A DNA stretch of 31,565 bases from JACKPD01 sp034003145 (GCA_034003145.1 JAVEZE010000010.1:1-31565); one strand, 5' to 3'; positions 16,006 through 25,388 are shown, counted from the first letter of the stretch. Program-made: numbers and translations. Notes: generated by a model not told the origin, from the letters alone.

Positions 16006-16509
16006 TCAGTCAACTGCGGTATGGATGCTCCGGCTCACCATTTTATCATTGTCAAATATAAATCTGCCAATTACTTTTTTACCTGACAAGGCCTGCGGAA
16101 GCCAGTAGATATCATCTTCCCACATCCTGTCATAGGGTAAATCCTCTTCTTTGCATAAAAATGGTTTTGCCTCATCTGTCTCGATAAGTGTCCCCTCATA
16201 ACCCTCTGCCGTGAATGCGTAACCGAAAAGGGAATACCCGTCTTTAAATATAAAAGAAAGCTCTGCGCCGCGGGTAAGGGAAAGAGGGGTAACTCCTATC
16301 TCTTCCCTGCACTCCCTTACCGCTGCCTCTTCAGGGCTCTCCCCTTTTTCTATCCTGCCGCCAGGAGCGTTAACCTTTCCTGCCCCGAGACCTGTTTTCT
16401 TTTCAATCAGCACAATCCCCTCTTTGGTGCGGATATATACAATTACCGCTTTTTCCTTCGGTTTCCAGTTTTTCCAGTCAATTTTTTCCACATCATCACT
16501 ATCTTTCAA
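16006..16509 (-). CDS. NUDIX hydrolase (MutT-like)
   Basis: A 167 aa NUDIX pyrophosphohydrolase. The Nudix box is complete: GGRIEKGESPEEAAVRECRE followed by EIGV, matching GX5EX7REUXEEXGU. The surrounding sheet (KAVIVYIRTKEGIVLIEKKTG, GAGKVNAPGG) and the C-terminal DRMWEDDIYWLPQALSGKKVIGRF resemble the 8-oxo-dGTP/MTH1-like branch, so nucleotide-pool sanitation is plausible but not proven. The start is a TTG at 16509 with AAGGA spaced about 7 nt upstream. The gene is divergent from the thymidine-kinase-like gene. Confidence 0.85.
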   Translation of the reverse strand: MKDSDDVEKIDWKNWKPKEKAVIVYIRTKEGIVLIEKKTGLGAGKVNAPGGRIEKGESPEEAAVRECREEIGVTPLSLTRGAELSFIFKDGYSLFGYAFTAEGYEGTLIETDEAKPFLCKEEDLPYDRMWEDDIYWLPQALSGKKVIGRFIFDNDKMVSRSIHTAVD

Positions 16510-16646
16510 ATTATTTCCTTTGCCGCTTGATCAGGATATCAGGCATCTTTAATCAGTGCCGCGGGTTAGGCTAAACATCCTTATTTATCAGCTGGCTGAT
16601 TTGTCTTAAATAATTTATAAAAAAATTACTTGAAATGAAAGTCTTT

Positions 16647-16655
16647 TGGTATAAT
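16647..16655 (+). promoter_or_regulatory. Extended -10 promoter of the thymidine-kinase-like gene (leaderless)
   Basis: TGG directly followed by TATAAT (16650-16655) is an extended -10 element, which can work without a good -35. The ATG at 16663 begins 7 nt after the box, where transcription would start, and no Shine-Dalgarno sequence is present. A leaderless transcript is predicted. Confidence 0.5.
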
Positions 16656-16662
16656 ATGTCTC

Positions 16663-17784
16663 ATGATCGGAAATTACGATGAACACTGGCATTTTCTGAA
16701 AAACATTGGCTTTCCCCAGCTCAAGATACACCACTCGTTTAATCATTTTGATTTTAAAAAACAGAGCAGGCGGATCCTTGTCATTGGGCCAATGGGCTCA
16801 GGCAAGACAGAGTATTCTGCGAGAGTCTGGAGAGATTCCCTGGTCCTTGGGAAAAAATCTCCTTCAATCGCGGAAAATACACTGACCGGCAAAGCTGACA
16901 GGAGAAATGTGTTTTTTATAAGGTCCGCGCTTGACGGGAAAAGGTTTTCCGGTTATCCGGATGACGCACTTGCCTACCGGGGAGGTTATGAGAGATGCGG
17001 CAAAAGAATGGCTGTGATAAAAAACTCATTTGACCTTGAAACTCTTATTTATGACAACCCTGAGTGCGGCACCTGGATAATTGATGAGGCAACCTTTTAT
17101 GATGAGAGATTAGCCTATGTCGTAAAAAAAGAATCTGAGGAAAAAGGGCTGGTCTTTGTTTTTCCCACCCTTATCCTCAACTTCAGAAAGGATATTTTCA
17201 ATTCAACAGCTCAGTTTCTTCTTGAGATATCGACTGATGTTTTTCAGCTCACAGCTTACTGCGAACATGAAGAATGCATGGAAGATTCATTTTATACATA
17301 CAGGTATTACAATATTGATGGACAGGAATGCCCTGCCCTTTATTTTGATCCGCTTATTGTAATAGGGGGAGACAGGGAAAAAAGCGGATCGCTTGAGCCT
17401 AACTACTGCACAAGATGTGATGCGCATCATTATCTGCCGGGAAAAGAGTATACTTACCTTATCCTGAAACCTCTTGGCCAGCAGGCAAGCGCTGGTGATT
17501 CCAAACCGCTTGTCGATGAACTTTATGCGATTAAGAACAAAATAAAAAAGTCAGCTCTTTTCCGCCATTTTCATAAGAAATATATTGATGAGATTGAAGA
17601 TCAGGAAATCAACATGAATGCTTTTCTGGTCGATTTTATCGCGGAAAAAGCACTGATGTATCTTTATTCGGAACAGAACCTTATTACTGAAAATCTTCTT
17701 CTTGAGATATCGAAAAATCTTGAGCTTGATATCTCATACATAAAAAACTGTCTTCATGATAACGGCAGAGCAATTAACATCTAA
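16663..17784 (+). CDS. Thymidine kinase-like protein, divergent and C-terminally extended
   Basis: A 373 aa P-loop protein that resembles type II thymidine kinase. The P-loop is VIGPMGSGKTEYSARV (residues 42-49 match GPMxSGKT). WIIDEATFYDERL (Asp141-Glu142) matches the DEAxFF Walker B region of that family. Two Cys pairs, Cys200/Cys205 and Cys249/Cys252, straddle LIVIGGDREK, as zinc ligands straddle the GGAD segment in thymidine kinases. It differs in being nearly twice the usual length (about 190-230 aa), with an N-terminal extension of about 38 residues, a large insert at 60-110 and about 95 extra C-terminal residues. The dTMP-forming role in pyrimidine salvage is therefore likely but not certain. 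The next gene is a small P-loop kinase. Confidence 0.7.
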   Translation: MIGNYDEHWHFLKNIGFPQLKIHHSFNHFDFKKQSRRILVIGPMGSGKTEYSARVWRDSLVLGKKSPSIAENTLTGKADRRNVFFIRSALDGKRFSGYPDDALAYRGGYERCGKRMAVIKNSFDLETLIYDNPECGTWIIDEATFYDERLAYVVKKESEEKGLVFVFPTLILNFRKDIFNSTAQFLLEISTDVFQLTAYCEHEECMEDSFYTYRYYNIDGQECPALYFDPLIVIGGDREKSGSLEPNYCTRCDAHHYLPGKEYTYLILKPLGQQASAGDSKPLVDELYAIKNKIKKSALFRHFHKKYIDEIEDQEINMNAFLVDFIAEKALMYLYSEQNLITENLLLEISKNLELDISYIKNCLHDNGRAINI

Positions 17785-17836
17785 TTATAAGCACAAACAG
17801 CCGATATATTAAACAGGATATTGGGGGGATTAGCTG

Positions 17837-18367
17837 ATGACACTAGAGCAGTTCAGAAAAAGCGATATAATTCTTGTGTGCGGATTGCCCGGTTCAGGGA
17901 AATCCCATTTTTCAAGAAAATATTTCATGAAATCAGGAAGCAAAAGGGTAAGCCGCAAAGAGATCCGGATGCATCTTTATGAGATGATGAATTTCGGCGC
18001 AAAATGGTCTGAGGATAAATTTGATCTTGTTGATGAAACACTTGTAAAACATATTGAAAGAAAACTGATTGAGCATCTTCTCCAGATGGGCGAATCAATT
18101 ATTCTTGACAACATGAGTCTTTCCTCCTCTTCAAGGGAGCCTTATATCACTGTCGCCAAAAGAATGAAAAAAAACATATCTGCCATATTCATGGATACAG
18201 ATACAGCTACCTGCCTTAAGAGAAACAGGGAGCGGGAACCCGGCGATATGGTGCCTGAGAAGATAATCGCAAACCTTGCCGCAGGGATTGAATACCCAGA
18301 AAGGCGGGAAGGGTTGTCAGAAGTCCTTGTTCTCAAAAACTATGAAGAAACCCTTTCCGCAGATTAA
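17837..18367 (+). CDS. AAA_33-type P-loop kinase (polynucleotide-kinase/zeta-like fold)
   Basis: A 176 aa small ATP-binding protein. The P-loop is ILVCGLPGSGKSHFSRKYF (residues about 14-23). A conserved Arg/Glu element SRKEIRMHLYEMM follows, then ESIILDNMSLSSSSREPYI, whose Asp and trailing Ser/Arg residues resemble the substrate-contacting part of polynucleotide kinases and related AAA_33 proteins. AIFMDTDTATCLKRNREREP gives the lid arginines. GGGGGG (17822-17827) precedes the ATG at 17837. It follows the thymidine-kinase-like gene by 52 nt and may be co-transcribed. The substrate cannot be told from sequence: nucleic acid ends, a nucleoside or a small metabolite are all possible. Confidence 0.75.
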   Translation: MTLEQFRKSDIILVCGLPGSGKSHFSRKYFMKSGSKRVSRKEIRMHLYEMMNFGAKWSEDKFDLVDETLVKHIERKLIEHLLQMGESIILDNMSLSSSSREPYITVAKRMKKNISAIFMDTDTATCLKRNREREPGDMVPEKIIANLAAGIEYPERREGLSEVLVLKNYEETLSAD

Positions 18368-18432
18368 GTTTTCCGGCATGCGGGTTTCTTTTCTCGCTTC
18401 CATCCTCTCTTGACAGCGTCAGATACCGGTTA

Positions 18433-18461
18433 TTGACTCTTTGCCTTCACTGCAATAGCAT
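18433..18461 (+). promoter_or_regulatory. Candidate promoter ahead of rlmKL
   Basis: TTGACT (18433-18438), a 17-nt spacer and TAGCAT (18456-18461) lie in the 192-bp gap before rlmKL. The rest of that gap is AT-rich; a short TCCG/CGGG hairpin followed by a T-rich stretch near 18370-18395 may end the preceding transcript. Both are weak calls. Confidence 0.35.
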
Positions 18462-18559
18462 ATTAAAAAATCAATATTATTAAATTAATGGGATTATCTG
18501 CGGTAGAGTATATTTCAGATTTACCTTTTTGATATTATATCTATTTAAAACAGGAAAAT

Positions 18560-20836
18560 ATGGCTAAATCATACAGATATTTTGTTACATGTCCCTCCGG
18601 ATTTGAATATCAGCTGGGGAGAGAGCTTGAGAAAATAGTTTCAGTAAAACCGCTCCAGAAACAGGGAGGGGCTGAATTCCAGGGGACTTTTAGAGACGGG
18701 CAAAAGGTTTGCCTGTGGTCAAGGACAGCGGGGAAGGTGCTTCTTGCTCTGGAAGATTTTTATGCGCCTGATGAGAATGAAATATATAGCAGAGCCAAAG
18801 TTATTAAGTGGCCTGATTTTTTCTCACCTGAAAAAACAATCGCGGTTGATACAACATCGCTTTCCCGGAAGTTCAATAACGCATCCTATCTTTCTCTTCT
18901 TGTAAAGGACGGGATATCAGATCATTTCAGGGCGGTTTACGATAAAAGGCCTGATGTGGACAGGGAAAATCCTGATATAAGGATAAATCTTTTTACAGCC
19001 AGGGACAGATGCACCATAAGCCTTGACATATCAGGCGGCAGCCTGCATCAGCGTGGTTACAGACAGAAAGGGGGCCAGGCTCCGCTTAAGGAAAATCTTG
19101 CTGCAGCTCTTCTTGAAAGGGCAGGCTGGGATAAAATGTCGTCTGAATCTGCCGGATTTATCGATCCCATGTGCGGGAGCGGAACATTTCTGATTGAGGC
19201 TGCGATGATCGCGACAGATACTGCTCCCGGGTTTTTAAGAAAAGAATACAGTTTCAAACACCTCAAACAGTTTAAAAAAGATGAGTGGGAAAAGCTTCTT
19301 GCTGAGGCAGCTGAAAAAAGAAAACCCGGCAATATAAAACCGGGACAGATACAGGGCTTTGATATAGACAGCGATGCGGTAAAAACCGCGCTTCTTAACA
19401 TAAAAGCGGCAGGTTTTTCCGGCCTGATTGATGTTAAAAGGAAAGATATAAAAGAACTTCAAAAACCTTCCATCAGTACTGCCAAACCCGGCCTTATCGC
19501 GGTTAACCTTCCTTACGGGATGAGGCTCGGGGAGGATGAAGAATTATCCGGTCTTTACAATCTTGCTGGAGAAAAATTCAGGACACTTTTTGATGGCTGG
19601 AAAGTTCTTGCTCTTTCAGGAAGCCAGGAACTTTCAAGAGAGCTTGGGATGAAACCGCTTCAGGTAAATACTGTGTACAACGGTCCGATCAAATGTGTTT
19701 CCGGGATTTTTGCTGTAAGCTCACGATACAGGGAGCAGACAGATAATACTGTCATTCCTGAAAATGACTTCCCCTCCTCAGTTCCCGATTCAACAGATTC
19801 ATCTGGCTCATCAGATAAACACCAGGAAGATGGAACTGAGTCCAGGATTGCATCAGCGTCCGGCACAAAAGAAAAGTCGGTTTATTACTCAGAGATGCTT
19901 GCAAACCGGCTTAAAAAAAATATCAAGTCACTTAGAAAATGGAAAGAAAAAGAGGGGATAAGTTGTTATAGAATATATGACGCTGATATGCCTGAATATT
20001 CGGCTGCTATAGATATTTATGGGGATAATCACCTCCATATACAGGAGTATGCTCCGCCCCCTGAAATTCCTGAGTCAAAATCTGAAAAAAGGTTTCAGGA
20101 TATAGTTTATACAGCGGAGAAGGTAACCGGTATTCCGCGTAAAGAGATAAGCCTCAGGCAAAGGAAGAGACAGAAGGAAGGGGAAAAGTATAAAAGGATC
20201 AGCAGCAGCGGAAAGTTTGACACAATAAATGAAGGGGGCCTTTCCTTCTGTGTCAATTTCCATGATTATCTTGACACAGGCATATTCCTTGACCACAGGA
20301 TCATAAGAGGGATGATAAGGGAAATTTCTTCTGAAAGAAAATTCCTCAATCTCTTTTCATATACCGGAACTGCGTCAGTATATGCGGCAAAGGGGGGCGC
20401 ATCCCTTACTGTCAGCGTAGACGCAAATGCAGCTTACTGTGAATGGACAGAAAGGAATTTCAAAGCCAATAATCTTTCCCTTTCCGCTAATAAAATAATA
20501 AAAAGCGATTTCATGGAGTTTCTTGAAAGCGACAGGGGTAAATATGATATTATTTTTATCGATCCCCCCACATTTTCCAACTCCAAAAGCAGAAGAGACA
20601 TATTTGTAATTCAGGATAATCATACAGAGCTTATCAAAAAAGCGTCAGAAAAACTTCTGCAAAACGGGATAATAATTTTCTCCAGCAACTTTAAAAAATT
20701 TAAACTCGATGATAGTATTGTTGAAAATTTCAGTGTAGATGATATTACAGAGAAAACTGTTTCGCCTGATTTTTCCCGCCGCGGCTTTGCACGCAAATGC
20801 TGGGTAATCAGTAACAAGGCGGCCGGTAAAACCTGA
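18560..20836 (+). CDS. rlmL: Bifunctional 23S rRNA (guanine) methyltransferase RlmKL
   Basis: A 758 aa fusion. The RlmL part makes m2G2445 and the RlmK part m7G2069 (E. coli numbering) in 23S rRNA. An N-terminal THUMP domain covers about 45-155. The RlmL methyltransferase has a SAM loop at IDPMCGSGTFLIEAA (201-215), a charged GFDID (266-270), and a motif IV that reads VNLPYG (315-320) instead of the usual NPPYG. A Ser/Glu/Asp-rich linker (about 393-440) leads to RlmK, with LNLFSYTGTASVYAAKGGA (597-614) and IFIDPPTFSNSK (666-676). It is about 55 residues longer than the E. coli protein, mostly in the linker. CAGGAAA lies just before the ATG. It starts a long co-directional run. Confidence 0.92.
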   Translation: MAKSYRYFVTCPSGFEYQLGRELEKIVSVKPLQKQGGAEFQGTFRDGQKVCLWSRTAGKVLLALEDFYAPDENEIYSRAKVIKWPDFFSPEKTIAVDTTSLSRKFNNASYLSLLVKDGISDHFRAVYDKRPDVDRENPDIRINLFTARDRCTISLDISGGSLHQRGYRQKGGQAPLKENLAAALLERAGWDKMSSESAGFIDPMCGSGTFLIEAAMIATDTAPGFLRKEYSFKHLKQFKKDEWEKLLAEAAEKRKPGNIKPGQIQGFDIDSDAVKTALLNIKAAGFSGLIDVKRKDIKELQKPSISTAKPGLIAVNLPYGMRLGEDEELSGLYNLAGEKFRTLFDGWKVLALSGSQELSRELGMKPLQVNTVYNGPIKCVSGIFAVSSRYREQTDNTVIPENDFPSSVPDSTDSSGSSDKHQEDGTESRIASASGTKEKSVYYSEMLANRLKKNIKSLRKWKEKEGISCYRIYDADMPEYSAAIDIYGDNHLHIQEYAPPPEIPESKSEKRFQDIVYTAEKVTGIPRKEISLRQRKRQKEGEKYKRISSSGKFDTINEGGLSFCVNFHDYLDTGIFLDHRIIRGMIREISSERKFLNLFSYTGTASVYAAKGGASLTVSVDANAAYCEWTERNFKANNLSLSANKIIKSDFMEFLESDRGKYDIIFIDPPTFSNSKSRRDIFVIQDNHTELIKKASEKLLQNGIIIFSSNFKKFKLDDSIVENFSVDDITEKTVSPDFSRRGFARKCWVISNKAAGKT

Positions 20837-20880
20837 AAAACATAGTAATATAATTTAATTTGCATCGGGAGAGTACAATA

Positions 20881-22098
20881 ATGAAAAAGAGAAAATTTAT
20901 TTCAAAAGGACATTTAATTGATTCAGGGATACTTGCCCAAATCCTCAATCTTATAGTAGCTGAAGGGGCGGATTACGAAATAGTTGAATTCACGGTTGGT
21001 AAAACCAATGCAAGAGAATCTCATCTTGAAATAGATCTTATCTGTGAAACTGAAGAACAGATTCAAAAAATATCATCACAGCTTGTGCATATCGGCTGTT
21101 ATGAAAAACAGGCCCCGGAAGCGGTTTTTAATATATCCACAGGTGATAAATGTGTGCCTGAGGATTTTTACTCAACAACAAACCACAGGACAGAGGTTTT
21201 CTATTCAGGCAAATGGAATTCGGTAAAATACCAGCGGATGGATGCGGTAATAATAGCTGGAAAAGAGGGCCCTGAATGCATAAAGCTGCGGGATGTGAAA
21301 AAAGGGGACAAGGTACTCTGCTCAACAGAATCTGTAAGGGTTTTCCCCCCGGCCAGGGAGAGGGAGTCTGATGATTTCGGATTTATGTCAGGCGATGTAT
21401 CTTCTGAACGGTCTGCCGATTTTACAGTTGAAAAGATCGCGGCAGAGCTTATAAAAATGAAGGAAAACAGGGAAAAGGTTGTTGTAGTTGCAGGGCCGGT
21501 TGTTGTCCATTCAGGGGGAGGCAAAGCACTTGCCGCTCTTATAAGGGAAGGCTTTATCGGAGGGCTGCTTGCGGGGAACGCTATTGCGGTGCATGACATG
21601 GAATCTGTTTTTTTCGGCACATCGCTCGGCGTATGCCAGAAATCGGGAAAGCCTGCCTACGAAGGGCACAAAAACCATATGAGGGCGATAAACCGGATAA
21701 ACCACTGCGGTTCCATAAAAAACGCGGTTGAACAGCAAGTTCTTGAAAGCGGGATTATGTACGAAGTAATAAAAAGCGGCATTCCATACTGCCTTGCAGG
21801 CTCGATCAGGGATGACGGCCCTCTTCCTGAAACTGTCACAGACATGATAGAGGCGCAGGGTGAATACGCGGAAATTATCAAGGATGCTTCGATGGTCCTG
21901 ATGCTCTCAAGCATGCTCCATTCAATAGGAACAGGAAACATGATGCCCTCCTGGGTAAAAACCATATGCATAGATATAAATCCTGCTGTTGTCACAAAAC
22001 TTGCAGACAGGGGATCAGGGCAGGCAATCGGGATAGTCAGCGATGTCGGTCTTTTTTTAAGGGCAGTTGCTGCCAGATGTATCGGTGATTTTAAATAA
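20881..22098 (+). CDS. TIGR00300 / LOR-SDH family protein, probable archaeal-type ornithine cyclodeaminase
   Basis: A 405 aa protein of the family long called 'LOR/SDH bifunctional enzyme conserved domain'. Relatives include archaeal alternative ornithine cyclodeaminases and the C-terminal part of cyanobacterial AgrE/ArgZ, which turn ornithine into proline and ammonia. Visible family blocks are RKFISKGHLIDSGILAQIL, FYSTTNHRTEVFY, VVVVAGPVVVHSGGGKALAA, GFIGGLLAGNAIAVHDMES, GIPYCLAGSIRDDGPLPE and the end segment IDINPAVVTKLADRGSGQ. The Gly-rich blocks suggest a dinucleotide-binding fold. GGGAG (20867-20871) decides for ATG 20881; a TTG at 20860 lies ahead of that site and is rejected. A TATAAT at 20849-20854 may give an internal promoter. 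It is 13 nt from pheS. Confidence 0.82.
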   Translation: MKKRKFISKGHLIDSGILAQILNLIVAEGADYEIVEFTVGKTNARESHLEIDLICETEEQIQKISSQLVHIGCYEKQAPEAVFNISTGDKCVPEDFYSTTNHRTEVFYSGKWNSVKYQRMDAVIIAGKEGPECIKLRDVKKGDKVLCSTESVRVFPPARERESDDFGFMSGDVSSERSADFTVEKIAAELIKMKENREKVVVVAGPVVVHSGGGKALAALIREGFIGGLLAGNAIAVHDMESVFFGTSLGVCQKSGKPAYEGHKNHMRAINRINHCGSIKNAVEQQVLESGIMYEVIKSGIPYCLAGSIRDDGPLPETVTDMIEAQGEYAEIIKDASMVLMLSSMLHSIGTGNMMPSWVKTICIDINPAVVTKLADRGSGQAIGIVSDVGLFLRAVAARCIGDFK

Positions 22099-22110
22099 GG
22101 AGTTTTTACA

Positions 22111-23652
22111 ATGAATTATGATATCAAAACCCTCCATCCCCTTGAAATACGGGTACTCCTTAATACGGGAGAAGAAGATATTACTTCTGATGCAATAATG
22201 GAAAAGCTTTCGTTCAAGCTGGGGCAGTGCAATCAGGCTTTCAGCTGGCTTGCCGCCAAAGGATTGATTGAAGAAAAAGAAAGAAAGCAGAGGGTTGTTT
22301 ACGAGATAACAGATACAGGGCGGGATTTGCAGAAAAACGGGACTCCGGCAGAGCGGATATTCGCCCTTATATCAGAAAAAGGGCCAATGAGGCTGCCTGA
22401 GATAAATGAGGCTCTCTCGCTTGAAAACAAGGATACAGGAACCGCATTCGGCCAGATGTCGAAAGATGGTGTAATGGCACTTGATGAAGAAAAAAGAGCC
22501 TGCATTAAAGGCAGCGGAATATCGCAGTCAATGAAATGGGCAAGGGCAGTTCTTGACAAGGGAATAAAGGAAGGAGAACTTGAAGAATCTGCCCTTTCTC
22601 CAGATGAAATCAAAACAATATCCGGCATAAGCAAAAAAAGGGGAGCCGGCAGTTCCCCTTTCCGGGTCTCCGGGAGGGAAGATATTGTTTACAGGATAAC
22701 AGCTTCAGGTAAAGAAGTTAAAAAGCTGCTTATAGACCAGGGTGTTACAGGTGAGGAGATCGGAAGCCTTACCCCTGAAATGCTTGCTGACGGAAGCTGG
22801 AAAAATAAAACTTTCAGGGGCTACAATGTCAACACCCCCCCCTCAAGGGTATTGCTTGGAAGACACAGCCCCTATGCGCAGTTTCTCGACGGAGTCAAGG
22901 ATAAACTTGTATCACTTGGGTTTGAAGAGTTTGACGGACCTCTTGTTGAGTCGGAATTCTGGAACTGCGACGCTCTTTTTATGCCCCAGTTCCATTCAGC
23001 AAGAGATATCCATGATGTCTATCACCTTGCTGAGCCCACCAGTGCGAAAGCGATTGAGCAGCCCTACCTTGACCAGGTTGCATCAGCCCACAAGGATGGA
23101 TGGAAAACCGGAAGCCGCGGCTGGGGATATGATTTTGACAAGGAATTTACAAAAAGGCTTATTCTACGAAGCCAGGGGACAGTTATTTCAGCAAAAACCC
23201 TTACAAAAGCAAAAATACCGGGTAAATATTTCGGGATTTTACGGTGTTTCAGATATGACAAGGTTGACGCGACCCATCTTTCAGACTTTTACCAGACAGA
23301 AGGGATAGTCCTTGGCGAAGATGTTACGCTTAAGACACTTCTCGGACTTCTTAAAATGTTTGCTGAAGAGGTTGCCGGAGCAACTGAGGTTATGTATGTT
23401 CCAGGCTATTTCCCGTTTACAGAACCGTCTGTCGAAGTGCATATCAAGCATCCTGTTCTCGGCTGGTTCGAGCTTGGCGGGGCAGGTATTTTCCGCCCTG
23501 AAGTAACTGAGCCGCTTGGGATACATGTGCCTGTGCTGGCCTGGGGGCTCGGAATAGACAGGATGGCTCTCATGTCTTTGGGGCTTAACGATTTAAGAGA
23601 GCTTTTTACCAGTGATATTGAACATCTAAGGCTGAGAAGAAGGAGTAGCTGA
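22111..23652 (+). CDS. pheS: Phenylalanyl-tRNA synthetase alpha subunit, archaeal/spirochaetal type
   Basis: The catalytic subunit that charges tRNA-Phe in the cytoplasm as an alpha2-beta2 enzyme. At 513 aa it is far longer than the typical bacterial PheS (about 330). The extra length is N-terminal winged-helix-like repeats (about 1-240), as in archaeal, eukaryotic cytosolic and spirochaetal forms. The class II core has GFEEFDGPLVESEFWNCDAL, FMPQFHSARDIHDVYHL (motif 2 region), GILRCFRYDKVDATHLSDFYQTEG and the motif 3 stretch LAWGLGIDRMALMSLGLNDLREL. AAGGAG lies 9 nt before the ATG. pheT begins 2 nt after the stop, so the two are made together. Confidence 0.96.
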   Translation: MNYDIKTLHPLEIRVLLNTGEEDITSDAIMEKLSFKLGQCNQAFSWLAAKGLIEEKERKQRVVYEITDTGRDLQKNGTPAERIFALISEKGPMRLPEINEALSLENKDTGTAFGQMSKDGVMALDEEKRACIKGSGISQSMKWARAVLDKGIKEGELEESALSPDEIKTISGISKKRGAGSSPFRVSGREDIVYRITASGKEVKKLLIDQGVTGEEIGSLTPEMLADGSWKNKTFRGYNVNTPPSRVLLGRHSPYAQFLDGVKDKLVSLGFEEFDGPLVESEFWNCDALFMPQFHSARDIHDVYHLAEPTSAKAIEQPYLDQVASAHKDGWKTGSRGWGYDFDKEFTKRLILRSQGTVISAKTLTKAKIPGKYFGILRCFRYDKVDATHLSDFYQTEGIVLGEDVTLKTLLGLLKMFAEEVAGATEVMYVPGYFPFTEPSVEVHIKHPVLGWFELGGAGIFRPEVTEPLGIHVPVLAWGLGIDRMALMSLGLNDLRELFTSDIEHLRLRRRSS

Positions 23653-23654
23653 AA

Positions 23655-25370
23655 ATGCCTAAAATTGAAGTATACGAAGACGCGCTTTACAAATATATCG
23701 GGAAAAGGGTCGAAGGGGATGATTTTGTAAAACTGCTTACAGCCGCAAAAGCGGAATTTGACGGCAGGGAAGATGATATCCTTAAAATTGAGCTTAACGA
23801 TACAAACCGTCCTGATCTGTGGTCAACCGCAGGAATCGCGCGGCAGCTCCGTGTCTATACCGGAGGGGGGAAAAATGAATACAGCTTTTTCTCGACAGCG
23901 GAAAAAGTTCTGGATTCTGGCGAAAGATCAATAACAGTAGACCATGCTTTAAAGGATATAAGACCCTATATCGCCGGATTCGCGGTAAGGGGAGGGGGCA
24001 TTGATGAGGCTTCACTCAAAGATATAATACAGACACAGGAAAAACTGTGCTGGAACTACGGACAGAAGAGAAAAGCTATCGCGATGGGGGTTTACAGAAG
24101 CGATCTGTTTGAATTCCCTGTCAGGTATATAGCGGCAGATCCTGACAAGGAAGCATTTACTCCTCTGGGGTTTGAAAAAAAACTCACATTGAGGGAAATA
24201 GTTAAAGAGCACCCCAAGGGGCTGGAGTTTGGAAATATAATTTCCGGTTTTCATAAATATCCCTATATTACTGACGCGGAGGGGAAAACATTAAGCCTTC
24301 CTCCTGTAATAAACAGCAATGATATCGGCGCTGTTATTGAAGGGGACAGGGAGCTTTTTGTTGAAATGACAGGGACTGATATATATTCGCTGCTGATCGC
24401 CACAGCGATTGTGGCATGCGACCTTTCAGACGCAGGATATGAGATACTTCCTGTAAAGACTATATACCCCTATGACACACCGCTTGGGCGCGAGGTGACA
24501 GCCCCTTTTTATTTCCAGCAGCCGGTAACAGCAGATATTTCCTATGTAAACAAGCTTCTCGGTGAAGATTTTACTCCGGATGAGGCTGCGCAGTATGGGC
24601 GGAAACTTGGATGCAGGATAGAAGTAAGCGGTTCAAGGCTTACATTGTACCCGGCTGTTTACAGGAATGATTTTCTCCATCCTGTTGATATAATAGAGGA
24701 TATAATGATTGGAAAGGGGCTCCCGAATTTTGAGCCTGTCATGCCTGATGATTTTACAATGGGTAAACTCACTCCTGAAACCTTATACAGCAGGCGGATC
24801 AAAAACATTATGGTAGGGCTTGGTTTCCAGGAAATGGTTTATAATTATCTTGGATCAGGGAAAGACTATATCGAGAAGATGAATATCAAGGGAAGTGAGG
24901 TTATAAGGATTGCAAATCCGATGAGCGAAAGCTATGAATATTTACGTGCGTCAATTCTCCCCTCACTTCTTAACTCCGAGGCAGTATCGGGAAACGCGGT
25001 TTATCCCCATAGAATTTTTGAGACAGGCAAGACCGGAATCAGGGATAATGATGATAATTACGGTGTCGCGACCATCAATTCGCTTGGATTTCTCTCCGCA
25101 GACAGGGATGCCGGTTTTAATCTCGTAAGTTCCCAGCTTTCTGCTGTAATGTTTTATATCTCTGCCGATTATATCCTTAAAGAAGCAGAAGATCCGAGGT
25201 TTATAAGCGGAAGATGCGCGAAGGTTGTTCTCGGCGGAAGCAGCGGGAAGGAAATAGGGATAATGGGGGAAATATCTCCCCAGGTGCTTGAAAACTGGAG
25301 CATACAGATGCCGTGCGCAGGGTGCGAACTTAACCTTGACCTTATAATGAAGCATTGCGGGAAATTATAA
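23655..25370 (+). CDS. pheT: Phenylalanyl-tRNA synthetase beta subunit, archaeal/spirochaetal type
   Basis: The partner of PheS, 571 aa, against about 800 in most bacteria. It lacks the N-terminal OB-fold tRNA-binding (EMAP-like) domain and the C-terminal anticodon-binding domain of bacterial PheT, as in archaeal and spirochaetal enzymes. Visible blocks are the N-terminal DDILKIELNDTNRPDLWST (B1/B3-like), the B3/B4 editing region (VINSNDIGAVIEGDRELFVE), the B5 domain (LLGEDFTPDEAAQYGRKLGC, YRNDFLHPVDIIEDIMIGKG) and the catalytic-like fold (GLGFQEMVYNYL, IRIANPMSESYEYLR). AGGAG sits in the end of pheS. No frameshift or truncation is seen. Confidence 0.96.
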   Translation: MPKIEVYEDALYKYIGKRVEGDDFVKLLTAAKAEFDGREDDILKIELNDTNRPDLWSTAGIARQLRVYTGGGKNEYSFFSTAEKVLDSGERSITVDHALKDIRPYIAGFAVRGGGIDEASLKDIIQTQEKLCWNYGQKRKAIAMGVYRSDLFEFPVRYIAADPDKEAFTPLGFEKKLTLREIVKEHPKGLEFGNIISGFHKYPYITDAEGKTLSLPPVINSNDIGAVIEGDRELFVEMTGTDIYSLLIATAIVACDLSDAGYEILPVKTIYPYDTPLGREVTAPFYFQQPVTADISYVNKLLGEDFTPDEAAQYGRKLGCRIEVSGSRLTLYPAVYRNDFLHPVDIIEDIMIGKGLPNFEPVMPDDFTMGKLTPETLYSRRIKNIMVGLGFQEMVYNYLGSGKDYIEKMNIKGSEVIRIANPMSESYEYLRASILPSLLNSEAVSGNAVYPHRIFETGKTGIRDNDDNYGVATINSLGFLSADRDAGFNLVSSQLSAVMFYISADYILKEAEDPRFISGRCAKVVLGGSSGKEIGIMGEISPQVLENWSIQMPCAGCELNLDLIMKHCGKL

Positions 25371-25388
25371 AGCAGGAGGAGATCTGTT

